Part shown: positions 6,218-6,361 of the stretch, one piece after another
Layout of the letters: each line of letters starts with the position of its first letter
Numbering within the stretch: the stretch's first letter is position 1
NCBI GenBank assembly: GCA_016282655.1
Contig: JAEELK010000171.1
Coordinates: 1-6,361 of the forward strand
Direction: 5' to 3'
Source of the DNA: Bacillota bacterium
Lineage (GTDB): Bacteria; Bacillota; Clostridia; Peptostreptococcales; Anaerovoracaceae
Length of the DNA stretch: 6,361 nt
Made by a program: the position numbers and the translations under genes
Notes under the pieces: generated by a model
Told to the model about the DNA's origin: nothing
Seen by the model: the letters and a program-made list of their open reading frames with translations, nothing else
The model's database searches: none

Positions 6218-6361
6218 ATGGCAGGAACAGAGCGGAAACAAGGCAGGTTCTACTGCGTCAGCGTCGGTCCGGGAGATCCGGAGCTGCTGACGATCAAGGC
6301 GCTCCGCGTCCTGCGCGGCTGTGAGATCATCGCCTGCCCCCAGACGCAGAGCGGGCGGCGG
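6218..6361 (+). CDS. cbiL: Precorrin/cobalt-factor II C20-methyltransferase CbiL, N-terminal 48 codons (cut by window end)
   Basis: An open frame begins at ATG 6218 and runs off the window. GAGGG (6204-6208) lies 9 bases upstream as the ribosome site. The visible residues contain FYCVSVGPGDPELLTIKALR (11-30), the SAM-binding GPGDPELLT motif of the canonical corrin/tetrapyrrole methyltransferases. EIIACPQT (36-43) follows at the end of the second strand. A proline-containing I-A-x-P at this place is typical of CbiL/CobI, which methylate C20 of (cobalt-)precorrin-2, the product of CbiK. CbiF, CbiH and CbiE relatives share the first motif and cannot be fully excluded from 48 residues. The family is certain; the CbiL assignment is probable. 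Confidence 0.82.
   Translation, partial: MAGTERKQGRFYCVSVGPGDPELLTIKALRVLRGCEIIACPQTQSGRR

Noticed and set aside
5442..6290. A 282-codon + strand open frame overlapping cbiD in another frame and reaching into the cbiL-like gene
   Set aside because: Gly/Arg/Ala-rich shadow of cbiD; the real frames on both sides have diagnostic motifs.

Overview
The window is part of an anaerobic (early cobalt insertion) cobalamin biosynthesis locus. All genes lie on the + strand and are tightly packed, as in a single operon. The DNA is very GC-rich, roughly two thirds by eye, with strong G/C preference at third codon positions. Several things fit a GC-rich anaerobic Firmicute (Clostridia-like): CbiK-type cobaltochelatase and CbiD (the oxygen-independent route), Gram-positive-style lipoproteins and AAGGAGG-type ribosome binding sites. 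That placement is inferred from protein style, not from a marker gene.

Layout. The window opens inside cbiK (sirohydrochlorin cobaltochelatase; its first 20-odd codons lie outside the window). An 82-base gap with a strong GC hairpin follows. Next come four genes that look like one transport unit: a lipoprotein with two related beta-rich domains (810-1760), a helical-backbone (FepB/BtuF-type) substrate-binding lipoprotein whose GTG start overlaps the previous stop (1757-2878), a FecCD/BtuC-type permease (2919-3935), and an ABC ATPase (3937-4998). The ATPase carries an extra C-terminal cysteine-rich small domain. The pathway then resumes with cbiD (5017-6174) and the first 48 codons of a cbiL-like methyltransferase (6218 to the window end).

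How they fit together. CbiK puts Co2+ into sirohydrochlorin, CbiL methylates C20 of the product, and CbiD later methylates C1 of cobalt-precorrin-5B. A complete ABC importer of the metal-chelate/corrinoid/haem class sits between the chelatase and the methyltransferases. It probably supplies cobalt in a chelated form, a corrinoid precursor or a related tetrapyrrole; the sequence alone does not decide which. The usual cobalt ECF transporter genes (cbiMNQO) are not seen here. The most notable features are the ATPase/cysteine-rich fusion and the two-domain companion lipoprotein. No riboswitch, tRNA, rRNA, CRISPR array or mobile element was found; the operon's control region presumably lies upstream of the window.
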